Position numbers and translations under genes: made by a program
Shown: positions 6,794 to 15,052 of the stretch, in pieces
Position numbering within the stretch: the stretch's first letter is position 1
How the letters are laid out: the number at the start of each line of letters is the position of its first letter
Origin: DAOUAJ01 sp034433615
GTDB taxonomy: Bacteria; Chloroflexota; Anaerolineae; DUEN01
Assembly: GCA_034433615.1 (NCBI GenBank)
Contig: DAOUAJ010000255.1
Span: 1-38,875 of the forward strand
DNA length: 38,875 nt
Direction of reading: 5' to 3'
Notes under the pieces: model-generated
Told to the model about the DNA's origin: nothing
The model's input: the letters and a program-made list of their open reading frames with translations, nothing else
The model's database searches: none

Positions 6794-7438
6794 TCAGTCA
6801 GGCTCCGCCGGACAGATATCCGGTGCTACATCTGCCAGCATGGCCCGCGTGATCGGCCCCTGGCGCAGCATCCGCGGCGGACTCGCCGTCAAGTCCAGTA
6901 CTGTGGAGGGTACCCCACCCGGGCACGGCCCGCCATCAATGATGAGTTCGATGTCGGTGCCGATCTGATGCGCGACCTCCTGCGCGGTGATGGCATCCGG
7001 CCCGCCGGAACGGTTGGCGCTGGTCGTCGCCAGAGGGGCACGCAGAAGGCGGGCCAGGTTCTGCGGGATAGGGTGATCCGGAATGCGTACAGCCACTGAA
7101 TTCCCGCCAGCAACCACCTCCTTGGGCACACGAGGGTGGCACGCCAAAACCAGGCTCAACGGCCCCGGCCAGAAAAGCTGGGCCAGCTCCCGCGCCAGCG
7201 ACGAGATCTCCAGTGCGACCATTTCCAGGTCCTCAGGATCGGCCAGCAACAACGGGATCGGCTTGTCCCTGGGCCGCCCCTTGACCTGATAAAGGCGCTC
7301 CACCGCCCGCGGGATAAAGGCATGAGCGGCCACGCCGTACACCGTATCCGTCGGGAAAGCTACCAGCCCTCCGGAGCGCAAGACTCCCACAGCACGGTCC
7401 AGTGCATCAGGCGCCGATGCCAGGACGGTCTCAGCCAT
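6794..7438 (-). CDS. tsaC: L-threonylcarbamoyladenylate synthase (TsaC/YwlC/Sua5 family)
   Basis: Makes threonylcarbamoyl-AMP from Thr, bicarbonate and ATP for the t6A37 modification of ANN-decoding tRNAs. The 214-residue YrdC domain shows GLVAFPTDTVYGVAAHA (24-40), the KGRPRDKPIP loop (53-62), SVAVRIPDHP and TTSANRSGG. The extra C-terminal Sua5 domain is absent, so it is the short TsaC/YwlC type. CGGAG lies 6 bases before the ATG and falls inside a 27-bp repeat shared with the end of the upstream HAD gene. It sits downstream of prfA-prmC-HAD, the usual neighbourhood. Confidence 0.93.
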   Translation of the reverse strand: MAETVLASAPDALDRAVGVLRSGGLVAFPTDTVYGVAAHAFIPRAVERLYQVKGRPRDKPIPLLLADPEDLEMVALEISSLARELAQLFWPGPLSLVLACHPRVPKEVVAGGNSVAVRIPDHPIPQNLARLLRAPLATTSANRSGGPDAITAQEVAHQIGTDIELIIDGGPCPGGVPSTVLDLTASPPRMLRQGPITRAMLADVAPDICPAEPD

Positions 7439-7440
7439 AC

Positions 7441-7558
7441 GAAACTCCGTTCAACATGAAGCGCGCCGATCAACCCAGGCGCCGGTAGCCCATGCGGGCC
7501 ACAAGCTCAAAGCACGGTGCCTGGGTCAAGAGAAGCTCCGTTCAAGATAAAGCGCGCC
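7441..7558. repeat. 27-bp imperfect direct repeat flanking an inverted repeat between the HAD gene and tsaC
   Basis: The 27-mers 7441-7467 and 7532-7558 differ at only four positions. The right copy encodes the C-terminus of the HAD protein (ARFILNGAS); the left copy is non-coding and supplies the tsaC ribosome binding site. Between them, ACCCAGGCGCCG (7474-7485) and CGGTGCCTGGGT (7515-7526) form an inverted repeat around copy C of the dispersed motif. Confidence 0.75.
7486..7505 (+). repeat. Copy C of the 20-bp dispersed motif
   Basis: TAGCCCATGCGGGCCACAAG, followed by CTCAAAGCACGGTGCC. It lies in the gap between tsaC and the HAD gene and is related to copies at 3061-3080 and 3243-3262. Confidence 0.6.
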
Positions 7559-8352
7559 ACGACCGCCGCCACACCATCTTCGGTGACGGATGGTGCCACC
7601 CAATCGGCGGCCGCTCGCACATGCTCTTCTGCCTGCCCCATCGCGACCCCCAGCCCGGCCCACTCGATCATGGACACATCATTTTCCGTGTCACCGACAG
7701 CAATGACCTGAGCGCGCGGCACCTGCCAGGTCTCCGCCAGCCAGGCCAGCGCCCGGCCTTTGGTCATGCCCGGCTCCGTCGCCTCTACCAGCATAGGGTG
7801 GGAACGCAGCACCTGGAGGCGTTCGCCAAAGGCCGCCCGCCACTCCGCAACAAGATCCGGTGACCCCGCTTCCGGCCCCGTGGCAAAGTCCATCAGTTTG
7901 AAGATGCGACGCGCCTCACCAGAGCGGACGAGCTCATCCAGCATCGGTACTTCTCGCATGGGAAGGCCCATCCAACGACCGTACATCTCTCGTGGATAAC
8001 GCAGTTCCTCTATCCATAACTGGTCGTCGGCGAACAACAGCAAATGGCGATCGTGCGCCCGCCCCCACCGGATCGCCTCGATGGCCAGGTCGGGGGGCAT
8101 AGACCGCTCATAGAGCACATGCCCCGCCTGAGGATCACGGATCATCCCACCCTGGTAGCAGATGACAGGAGTGGTCAACCCCAGCCGCGCCGCGTAGTGC
8201 AACGCCGGCACATCGGCCCGACCTGTGGCCAACACTACGCGCACGCCCCGCTCCTCGGCCGCGCGCAGGCTTTGCACCACTGCCGGGCTGATACGCTCGC
8301 CCTCCGCCATGATCGTACCATCCAAATCCAGAGCCAGTATCTTCCAATTCAC
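7507..8352 (-). CDS. Cof-type HAD-superfamily hydrolase
   Basis: A HAD phosphatase with a C2B-type cap, probably acting on sugar phosphates or phosphorylated metabolites. The nucleophile motif ILALDLDGTI is at the N-terminus. VVLATGRAD is motif II, K in MTKGRALAWLAE is the conserved Lys, and VIAVGDTENDVSMIEWAG is motif IV. About 281 residues is normal for Cof proteins. The ATG at 8373 lies in a repeat (GCTGATGGCT). AAAGGGG precedes two GTG codons, so a GTG at 8355 or 8352 (VNWKILALDL) is the more likely start. The gene lies between prmC and tsaC. The substrate is unknown. Confidence 0.88.
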   Translation of the reverse strand: MNWKILALDLDGTIMAEGERISPAVVQSLRAAEERGVRVVLATGRADVPALHYAARLGLTTPVICYQGGMIRDPQAGHVLYERSMPPDLAIEAIRWGRAHDRHLLLFADDQLWIEELRYPREMYGRWMGLPMREVPMLDELVRSGEARRIFKLMDFATGPEAGSPDLVAEWRAAFGERLQVLRSHPMLVEATEPGMTKGRALAWLAETWQVPRAQVIAVGDTENDVSMIEWAGLGVAMGQAEEHVRAAADWVAPSVTEDGVAAVVARFILNGASLDPGTVL

Positions 8353-8367
8353 CACATTAACCCCTTT

Positions 8368-8434
8368 AGCCATCAGCCATCAGCAGTCACCGCTCGAAAA
8401 CTGGTGGCTGACGGCTGATCGCTGATAGCTTGTC
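8368..8434. repeat. Heptad repeats (CAGCCAT / GGCTGAT types) between prmC and the HAD gene
   Basis: CAGCCAT-CAGCCAT-CAGCAGT runs one way, and GGCTGAC-GGCTGAT-CGCTGAT runs in the complementary sense about 12 bases further on, giving an inverted pair of period-7 arrays in the short gap. Confidence 0.7.
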
Positions 8435-9449
8435 ACGTCACGATGCGAACGAGGCGGTCCAGGTCCGCGTAGTCCCGGATCACGTCCACGCGCGCCCAGG
8501 GAAAGTGCTGCAAAGCCTTGCGCTTGACGGCAACCCCCTGGTCCCGACCGATCTCCAGCAAGATCACACCTTCCGGCAACAACCATGCGGGCGCTTGAGC
8601 CAGCAGCCGCTCGATCAACGCCAGGCCGTCCGGCCCCCCGTCCAGAGCCAATCGCGGTTCATATTGCACAATGTCCGGCGCCAGGGTCGCCCAGTCCGGC
8701 TCTCGCACATATGGCAGATTGGCAGTGATCAAGTCCACCGGCTCAGGCAGAGGCGCCAACAAGTCCCCTTGCAATAATGTCACCTGGTCGCCTACGCCGT
8801 AGCGCCAGACGTTCTGCGCTGCCACCACCAACGCGTCTTCGGAGATGTCCATCGCGTAGACGTGGATGTCAGGATACTTGACGGCCAGGGTCACCGCGAT
8901 CGCGCCGCAGCCCGTGCCCACGTCTGCCACTCGCAGCGTACGCGGTGCGTCGGTGCCATCATTCCGGGCATGATGCCAGTTTAACACCTCGATGGCTCGT
9001 TCGACTAGAATCTCGGTCTCCGGCCGCGGGATCAACACCCGACGATTCACCGTGAAATCCAGCCCGTAAAACGACTTGTGTCCCACCAGGTAGGCTACCG
9101 GCTCACGCTGGGTCCGTCGCACGACCAGGCACTCAAAGGTGACGATCTCTTCGGGCAGTAACCTGCGATCAGGATGCGCATACAGCCAGGAACGGCTGAC
9201 ACCCAATGTGTGGGCTAACAGCACCTCGGCATCCAGACGAGCCGTCTCGCAGCCAGCTTCCTTTAATCGCTGCCGGGCAGCAGCCAACGCTCGTCCCACC
9301 GTTGTTTCTCTCGCCAGATGCCATTTCACTTCATTTACCAGTGCCACAGACATCGTATCACCTTCACCGTCCCCTCCTTGGGACACCGCGAGGCTGACAT
9401 TGGCTCGCATCTCTTCTGTCTCCTCCAGCCTTTTGCTCACTTCAAGCAT
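8433..9449 (-). CDS. prmC: Peptide chain release factor N5-glutamine methyltransferase PrmC
   Basis: Methylates the Gln of the GGQ motif of release factors RF1/RF2 using SAM. The N-terminal helical domain includes RLDAEVLLAHTLGVSR, followed by PVAYLVGHKSFYGLDF and RRVLIPRPETE. SAM motif I is VADVGTGCGAIAVTLA. The catalytic motif reads NLPY, an accepted form of N-(P/L)-P-Y. Its ATG overlaps the prfA stop (TGATG at 9451-9447), which indicates translational coupling with its own substrate gene. About 33 residues precede the conserved start of the family; an internal ATG at 9353 (MSVALVNE) is an alternative start. Confidence 0.94.
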   Translation of the reverse strand: MLEVSKRLEETEEMRANVSLAVSQGGDGEGDTMSVALVNEVKWHLARETTVGRALAAARQRLKEAGCETARLDAEVLLAHTLGVSRSWLYAHPDRRLLPEEIVTFECLVVRRTQREPVAYLVGHKSFYGLDFTVNRRVLIPRPETEILVERAIEVLNWHHARNDGTDAPRTLRVADVGTGCGAIAVTLAVKYPDIHVYAMDISEDALVVAAQNVWRYGVGDQVTLLQGDLLAPLPEPVDLITANLPYVREPDWATLAPDIVQYEPRLALDGGPDGLALIERLLAQAPAWLLPEGVILLEIGRDQGVAVKRKALQHFPWARVDVIRDYADLDRLVRIVT

Positions 9450-10543
9450 CACCGCTCGCCGACCGCTGGTGCCTCCGTAAGGGGTGCTTGCAAACGCTCG
9501 GCCTGATCAGCAGCAGCGAGCGCTTCAATGAACTCGTCAATCTCACCATCTAGGACATCCTCCAGCCGATGCGAGGTCAGCCCGATCCGGTGATCCGTCA
9601 CGCGATTCTGCGGGAAGTTGTACGTGCGGATCTTCTCGCTCCGCTCGCCCGACCCCACCTGTAAACGTCGAGTGGTCGTGACCTGTTCCAACCGCTTCTG
9701 CTGTTCCATATCGTACAGCCGGGCGCGTAAGACAGCCATCGCTCGCATCTTGTTCTGGAGCTGGGATCGCTCATCCTGGCAGGTCACCACGATGCCGGTG
9801 GGGAGATGGGTGATGCGGACAGCCGAGTCGGTGGTGTTCACGCTCTGACCACCGTGGCCTGTAGACCGGTACACGTCAATGCGCAGGTCTTTAGGGTCAA
9901 CCTTTACCTCTACCTCGTCCATCTCCGGCAAAACCGCTACGGTAGCCGTCGAGGTGTGGATACGACCGCTGGCCTCGGTAACAGGCACCCGCTGCACACG
10001 GTGCACCCCGCTCTCGTACTTAAGGCGGCTGAAGGCACCTTTGCCCCTCACTTCAAAGATAATCTCTTTGAAGCCGCCAATCCCGGTCTCATTGGCGCTG
10101 AGAACGTCCACCTTCCATCCCTGCTTCTCGGCGTAGCGCGTGTACATGCGGAAAAGGTCCGCCGCAAAGAGGCCGGACTCTTCCCCACCTGCGCCAGCCC
10201 TGATCTCGACGATGACGTCCTTATCGTCGTTAGGATCACGCGGGAGCAACAGAAGACGCAGCCGTCCCTCAGTTTCTGCCATCTCCTCCTCGAGACGACG
10301 GCACTCTTCCTTGATAAGCTGGATCATGTCCGCGTCAACCTCGTCCTCCAGCATCAGGCGGGATTCCTCAAGCTGCCTCTTGAGTTCTCGCCAACGCCGG
10401 TAAGCCTGGACTGTTTCCTCCAGTTCCGCTTGCTCCTGGGCTATGCGGGCAACTCGCGTGTGATCTGCAATCACCGTCGGCTCCGCCATGAGCCGGGATA
10501 ACTCTTCGTAACGTGCCTCGATCTGGTCCAACTGCTTGAACAT
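9449..10543 (-). CDS. prfA: Peptide chain release factor 1
   Basis: Recognises UAA/UAG stop codons and triggers peptide release on the ribosome. The 364-residue length is typical for RF1. The stop-recognition tripeptide region is RVPVTEASGRIHTS (PVT, the RF1 class of PxT). The peptidyl hydrolysis motif is GHGGQSVNTTDSAVR. The N-terminal helical domain begins MFKQLDQIEARYEEL. The ATG at 10543 is preceded by GGGGGAGATAGG; the longer ORF to 10567 would overlap the upstream gene. The stop overlaps the prmC start. Confidence 0.96.
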   Translation of the reverse strand: MFKQLDQIEARYEELSRLMAEPTVIADHTRVARIAQEQAELEETVQAYRRWRELKRQLEESRLMLEDEVDADMIQLIKEECRRLEEEMAETEGRLRLLLLPRDPNDDKDVIVEIRAGAGGEESGLFAADLFRMYTRYAEKQGWKVDVLSANETGIGGFKEIIFEVRGKGAFSRLKYESGVHRVQRVPVTEASGRIHTSTATVAVLPEMDEVEVKVDPKDLRIDVYRSTGHGGQSVNTTDSAVRITHLPTGIVVTCQDERSQLQNKMRAMAVLRARLYDMEQQKRLEQVTTTRRLQVGSGERSEKIRTYNFPQNRVTDHRIGLTSHRLEDVLDGEIDEFIEALAAADQAERLQAPLTEAPAVGER

Positions 10544-10563
10544 CCTATCTCCCCCACTCTCGA

Positions 10564-11124
10564 TCACCTCTTGAAGACCGGCAGATGCCCTAACGCGATG
10601 ACGCCCGGCCAGTCACTCTTATCCCCCTCGGTGAAGACGGCTGCCTCAGCCACAATCGTGCCCCCCGCCTCGGTGATGAGCTGACGCATACCGCGCAGCG
10701 TGCTGCCCGTGCTCACCACGTCATCTACCAGCACCACTTTCTTACCGGCGATCAGGTGGCGATCCTTGCCGTCCAGCCACAGGGTCTGGGGCTTCCCTGT
10801 CGTGATCGAGACGACCTCAATGCTCAGAGAGTTGACCATGTACGGCTTGTAAATTTTGCGGATGACCACATACGGGATACCCAGCCGCACCGAAAGCGCG
10901 TGCGCCAGCGGGATGGATTTCACTTCTGGAGTCACGAGCACGTCCGCTTCCACCGGTAGCTGTGGAGCCAGGCTGGCGGCAGCGGCCTCGACCACGGCTG
11001 TATCGCCCAGCATGTTGAAGATGGCGATAGAAACCCCAGGCGCCACCTCAAACAATGGAAGCTGGCGAGTCAATCCCGCTACCTGGACAGTGTAGAATTC
11101 CTGCTTCTCCGCTTGCTCGGCCAT
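10564..11124 (-). CDS. PRPP-dependent phosphoribosyltransferase (adenine/xanthine PRT-like)
   Basis: A type I phosphoribosyltransferase of 186 residues. The PRPP-binding loop is KVVLVDDVVSTGSTLRG (129-145). Upstream, VLVTPEVKSIPLAHALSVRL followed by VVIRK fits the apt/xpt branch, which salvages purine bases to nucleotides. AGGAGGA lies about 8 bases before the ATG. It is the first gene of the leftward prfA-prmC-HAD-tsaC run, 20 bases before prfA. The ligand cannot be fixed from sequence; adenine is a guess by family resemblance. Confidence 0.85.
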   Translation of the reverse strand: MAEQAEKQEFYTVQVAGLTRQLPLFEVAPGVSIAIFNMLGDTAVVEAAAASLAPQLPVEADVLVTPEVKSIPLAHALSVRLGIPYVVIRKIYKPYMVNSLSIEVVSITTGKPQTLWLDGKDRHLIAGKKVVLVDDVVSTGSTLRGMRQLITEAGGTIVAEAAVFTEGDKSDWPGVIALGHLPVFKR

Positions 11125-11173
11125 CTATTCTTCCTCCTGGTGTTGGCTAATGTGGCGATCATCTCTTGACAAT

Positions 11174-11201
11174 TTGACAGTTATCTGGACCGCCTTACAA
11201 T
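11174..11201 (+). promoter_or_regulatory. Strong sigma-70-type promoter pointing rightward
   Basis: TTGACA (11174-11179, perfect -35), 16 bases, then TACAAT (11196-11201, 5 of 6 matches to -10). A second TTGACA overlaps upstream at 11166-11171. It would drive the M14 carboxypeptidase gene through a leader of about 220 bases. Confidence 0.7.
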
Positions 11202-11425
11202 GAATCCGGCTAACGTCTGATCTATGCGCGCAAGGGGGCACCCATTCCGCGACCGGACGAGGGGGCCCCGCTTACCTAAGACATTGTACCATACAAGCAT
11301 CTTTTCTGTGAAACTCCTCGACGTGATGCATGCTTGCCCTGAAAATAGCAGTCAGCGATCAGCGATCAGCGATTAGTCACTCTGGCTGAAGGCTGATGGC
11401 TGAAAGCTGACAGCGAGGGTCTACG
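11202..11425 (+). other. Long untranslated leader with heptad repeats (11348-11416)
   Basis: No ORF is credible here. The first part is GC-rich and could fold (GGGGGCACCC and GAGGGGGCCCCGC). The second part holds period-7 repeats, CAGCGAT-CAGCGAT-CAGCGAT and then GGCTGAA-GGCTGAT-GGCTGAA-AGCTGAC, ending 10 bases before the start codon. I recognise no riboswitch. Confidence 0.5.
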
Positions 11426-13114
11426 ATGATACGTAGCCGCGTGCTGCTCTTGGTTTTAGTGATCGTTCTCTGGCCCGCCATCGCCGCGGCAGGGCCGCCA
11501 CCACCAAGTCCGCAGATCGCGCGTATCTACCTGGAGAGCGAAGCCGATACGGCCCGTCTGTCTGCGATGCTCCTCGATCTGCTGGAGGCCCGCGGGCCAG
11601 ACTACCTGCTGGCCCTGGTCAGCCCGACAGAGGTTGCCCGGCTGCGCCGCCTGGGCTGGCGTGTAGAAGTGGACGCCGCCCATACCGCCAACCTGCACGC
11701 AGCCGCGCTGCCCCAGCTATTCCGCGATGGTTACCTGACCGTGGACGAGATCGAAGCCCACCTGCACACGCTGGCCGAGACTTATCCCGACCTGGCGGAG
11801 CTGATAGATTACGGTGACAGTTGGGAGAAGACTCAGAACCCAGAGGCCGGCCATGATCTGTGGGCACTTCGCCTCACCCGCCGTGATCGCCCTGACCCCA
11901 AGCCCGCCTTTGTGATTTTCGCGGCCGTACACGCTCGCGAGTTGGTCCCCACAGAGATCGCGCTGCGCTTTGCCGAGACGTTGCTGGCTAACTACGGCCG
12001 TGATCCCGACGCGACCTGGCTTTTGGATTACCAGGACACCTGGATTATCCCTGTGGCCAATCCAGATGGACGAGTGATCGTAGAAGCAGGGTACTACCAG
12101 CGCAAAAACACCAACCAGACGGCCGGAGACTGCGGCGGATGGCCCACCGATCCCGCAGGTATCGCCCCCGGGGTGGACCTCAATCGCAACAGCGCTTTCC
12201 AATGGGGCGGCCCAGGCAGCAGTACCTTTCCCTGTTCACAGGTTTACCGAGGCTCCCTGCCTGCCTCCGAGCCGGAAACCCAGGCTTTGCAGGCGTTGAT
12301 GGCCGTCATTTTTCCTGACCGACGCCCGGACGACCTGGAGACACCGGCGCCGATGGATATGGCCGGCATGGCGATCTCGCTGCACAGCTTTGGCCGTCTG
12401 GTGCTCCGTCCCTGGGCCTTCTCTGGAGCGTTGCCGCCTAACGCAGACGATCTGACCCGTCTGAGCGACCGCATGGGCGCGCTGATGGGATACCTGTCCT
12501 GCCAGACAGGGATGCCAGGCTGCTTGTATGCCGCCAGTGGCACCAACGACGATTGGGCGTATGGAACGTTGGGAGTACCGGCCTTCACCTTCGAACTGGG
12601 CGACCAGTTCTTTGAGCCGTACCCGGCCGTGGAGGGATTGTGGCGCACTGTGGCCCCGGCATTGTGGTACGCAGCGCGCGTGACCTATGCGCCTTACCTG
12701 CTCAGCCGGGGACCGGATACCGAGGCGGTAGAACTGTCCACCACGATCAGCACCACCCAGCCGTTGACCATCACCGCGCGCCTGGCCCGTGGCAGCGCGC
12801 CCGCCGCCATCGCCGCCGGGGAAGCTTTCATAGACGCGCCGCCGTGGTCCGGCGCGCTGCCCGTCCCGTTACAGCCAGCCGACCCTGTGAAATCCTCAAG
12901 CGAGATCACCGTCACGGGCGTGATCAGCGCCGGTCAACTGACTCCCGGGCACCACCTGATCTTCGTGCGGGGTCTCAGTGTCGAAGGCGACGCCGGTCCG
13001 CCCAGCGCTAGCTTTGTCGAAGTGTACGCCCCTCCCCCGGTGACCTATCGTACCTATCTGGTGAACGTACAGGTATCAGATGCACACGCTATCACAATGA
13101 CCGTTCCTGGCTGA
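11426..13114 (+). CDS. Secreted M14-family zinc carboxypeptidase
   Basis: An exported metallopeptidase that probably removes C-terminal residues from peptides outside the cell. A signal peptide covers residues 1-22 (VLLLVLVIVLWPAIAAAG). The M14 zinc site is HAREL (His169, Glu172) and His320 in SLHSFG. NPDGR (212-216) and the DLNRN substrate motif (251-255) are present, and the catalytic Glu390 is in FTFELGDQF. A prodomain-like region (about 30-110) precedes the catalytic domain, and about 140 residues of probable beta-sandwich follow it. It stands alone on the plus strand between leftward genes, with its own promoter upstream. Confidence 0.92.
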   Translation: MIRSRVLLLVLVIVLWPAIAAAGPPPPSPQIARIYLESEADTARLSAMLLDLLEARGPDYLLALVSPTEVARLRRLGWRVEVDAAHTANLHAAALPQLFRDGYLTVDEIEAHLHTLAETYPDLAELIDYGDSWEKTQNPEAGHDLWALRLTRRDRPDPKPAFVIFAAVHARELVPTEIALRFAETLLANYGRDPDATWLLDYQDTWIIPVANPDGRVIVEAGYYQRKNTNQTAGDCGGWPTDPAGIAPGVDLNRNSAFQWGGPGSSTFPCSQVYRGSLPASEPETQALQALMAVIFPDRRPDDLETPAPMDMAGMAISLHSFGRLVLRPWAFSGALPPNADDLTRLSDRMGALMGYLSCQTGMPGCLYAASGTNDDWAYGTLGVPAFTFELGDQFFEPYPAVEGLWRTVAPALWYAARVTYAPYLLSRGPDTEAVELSTTISTTQPLTITARLARGSAPAAIAAGEAFIDAPPWSGALPVPLQPADPVKSSSEITVTGVISAGQLTPGHHLIFVRGLSVEGDAGPPSASFVEVYAPPPVTYRTYLVNVQVSDAHAITMTVPG

Positions 13115-13126
13115 GGAATCCTGAAT

Positions 13127-14107
13127 CTACGGTGCAGGTGCCGTCGTCGTCACCGTACCCGTCACTGGAAAGGAACTCTCTGGCATTTGCATCAGCATCC
13201 CCATACGCATACGGGCCAGCACCACCAGTTGTGGGTCCTTGTCTTCGGCCAAAGCGGATGTCTTCTCGAACTCCTGGATCGCTTCAAAACGCCGCCCCAA
13301 GATCTCATAGGCACCGGCGAGCAGAAAATGGGCCTGTGCTGAGTCAGGAGCCAGCTCAACTGCCTTTTCCGCTTCTGCTAACGCCTTCTCTCCATCGCCG
13401 GCCTGCGTGTAGACCTGCCCTCGGGCCAGGCGATAAGTCAACTCAGAGTCAGCCAGTTCCCGTGCCCGTGCGAACGCCTCCTCAGCGCCAGCCTGGTTGC
13501 CCTGCTTCTCTCGTACCGCCCCTAACCAGGTCCATAGTCCCAAATCATCCGGCGTGTAATTCAACGCCTCCTGGAACTGCTGCTCAGCTCCTGCCCAATC
13601 CCCCTCCATCACCAGGCGCTCTGCCGTAAGCTGAAATCCCTGAGCCTTCTCCACGTTGGGATTGGTAGGGAAGAAGTAGTTGAAGGCAAAGTAAAACGCC
13701 GCGCCCAGGATGACCAGGATCGCCAGAGTGATCGCCGCGCGCCAGAGGCGTTGCTGCGTGCGCGTCAGCACGAAGCGATCCAGCCACCACCACCAGTGAG
13801 ACCCATCAGGCTTCACCTCTTCGCGCCGTCGGGGAAGGGAGAGGCCCATCCTCCGCACCAGCGTACCGGCCTTGCTCCGTACTGTGCCCTCGATACTCTC
13901 CAGGCGAGTACGCTCGGGGCGCAAGTCCACCCCCTGCGATTCCAGATCGGTCATGAGGGTGGCCACCTGATCGAGCCAGCTCAACAGCTCCAATACCTGC
14001 TCACTCGTCGCGCTGCTTGCATTAGCCAGCCGTCGTTCTATACGCCCCAGCAAATCACGCAGTTCATCGGCTGGCGTCAATTTACCCGGTTGAATTGCCC
14101 GTGCCAT
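13127..14107 (-). CDS. Membrane-anchored tetratricopeptide repeat protein
   Basis: A 326-residue scaffold-type protein. The cytoplasmic N-terminus (1-120) is helical and possibly coiled-coil, ending in SHWWWWLDRF. One membrane segment lies at about 124-146 (AITLAILVILGAAFYFAF). The C-terminal half (153-310) consists of TPR units such as GDWAGAEQQFQEALNYTPDD and GDGEKALAEAEKAVELAPDS. The ORF opens at 14131, but a textbook Shine-Dalgarno GGAGGTGAT sits 7 bases before the ATG at 14107 (MARAIQPG), so I take that start. The protein converges with the carboxypeptidase gene (12 bp apart). Partners are unknown. Confidence 0.85.
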   Translation of the reverse strand: MARAIQPGKLTPADELRDLLGRIERRLANASSATSEQVLELLSWLDQVATLMTDLESQGVDLRPERTRLESIEGTVRSKAGTLVRRMGLSLPRRREEVKPDGSHWWWWLDRFVLTRTQQRLWRAAITLAILVILGAAFYFAFNYFFPTNPNVEKAQGFQLTAERLVMEGDWAGAEQQFQEALNYTPDDLGLWTWLGAVREKQGNQAGAEEAFARARELADSELTYRLARGQVYTQAGDGEKALAEAEKAVELAPDSAQAHFLLAGAYEILGRRFEAIQEFEKTSALAEDKDPQLVVLARMRMGMLMQMPESSFPVTGTVTTTAPAP

Positions 14108-14179
14108 AGATTGCATCACCTCCATCCACATGAGAAGATGACCGGCACTTTCCGAACAAAAGTGTCGGTCACCTTTGAG

Positions 14180-15037
14180 TCACTCTTCTCCTGGTCCCTC
14201 ATGTTGCATTTCTGTCCACACCCGGCTGATGCCTGACTTGATTTGTGATTCGATCTTGGACTTCCGATCTGAGGGGATGGGGAACCAATCCAGCAGTTCG
14301 CTCACCAGGATGTTAGCTGTCTCTTGCTTGCTCTTGCCAGCCCGGTAGAGGGAGCGCACGCGCGAGCGCATATAGCGAATGTACTCCGACATCCGCTCGG
14401 TCGCCTCACGGCCACACACCGGTCCATGCCCCGGCACGATGTACTGAGCGTCCAGCTTGCGAATGTAAGTCAGCCCATCTAACCACTCCTTCGAGTTGGC
14501 CTGGGCCATGTAAGGATGTTGGTCTACCCAGACAGAATCACCGGCAAAGAGAACTCTCTCGTCTGGCAGCCAGACGACGGACGTGGCGGGCGTGTGTCCA
14601 CCGATCCAGACGATGCGGACCTCACGCCCCCCGTGAAACAGATACATCCGATGGCTGAAGGTCAGCGTGGGTTTGATGATCTCAAGATTGGCGAACTGCG
14701 CTTGAATCTCTGGCTCTCGCTTGAATGAGTCATATACCCGCTGCTTGAAGTTCTCGGTGTAGCCCTTCATGTGCATCCAGGCCACGTCGTGCGCGATGAC
14801 CGGCGCTGGCTGAAACCATTGGTTCCCCAGGATATGCCCTCGATGATGGTCTGTGTTGATCACATACAAAATCCGTTTGCCGCCGCTCAGATTCACGATC
14901 TCATCCCGCAATGCCCGGGCCTCAGCCGGGATCTGCGGCGTGTCCACAACGATGATGCCTGCATCGGTCACAATGAACCCTGGATTCGCGCCGCGACCGT
15001 CGGACCTCACAAACACACCAGGAGCCAATTCTTGCAT
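14180..15037 (-). CDS. MBL-fold metallo-hydrolase with a variant metal motif
   Basis: A 285-residue metallo-beta-lactamase-fold protein. The fold is clear from GIIVVDTPQ, VINTDHHRGHILGN (59-72), VWIGGHTPATSVVWLPD, VLFAGDSVW and YIVPGHGPVCGR. The usual HxHxDH reads D-H-H-R-G-H here: the first His is Asp63 and the Asp before the last His is Gly67. Metal binding or activity may therefore differ from standard hydrolases. The C-terminal 60 residues are helical. GGAGGG precedes the ATG at 15037 (MQELAPG); the upstream TTG at 15049 is less likely. The substrate is unknown. Confidence 0.85.
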   Translation of the reverse strand: MQELAPGVFVRSDGRGANPGFIVTDAGIIVVDTPQIPAEARALRDEIVNLSGGKRILYVINTDHHRGHILGNQWFQPAPVIAHDVAWMHMKGYTENFKQRVYDSFKREPEIQAQFANLEIIKPTLTFSHRMYLFHGGREVRIVWIGGHTPATSVVWLPDERVLFAGDSVWVDQHPYMAQANSKEWLDGLTYIRKLDAQYIVPGHGPVCGREATERMSEYIRYMRSRVRSLYRAGKSKQETANILVSELLDWFPIPSDRKSKIESQIKSGISRVWTEMQHEGPGEE

Positions 15038-15052
15038 ACCGCCCTCCAAATC

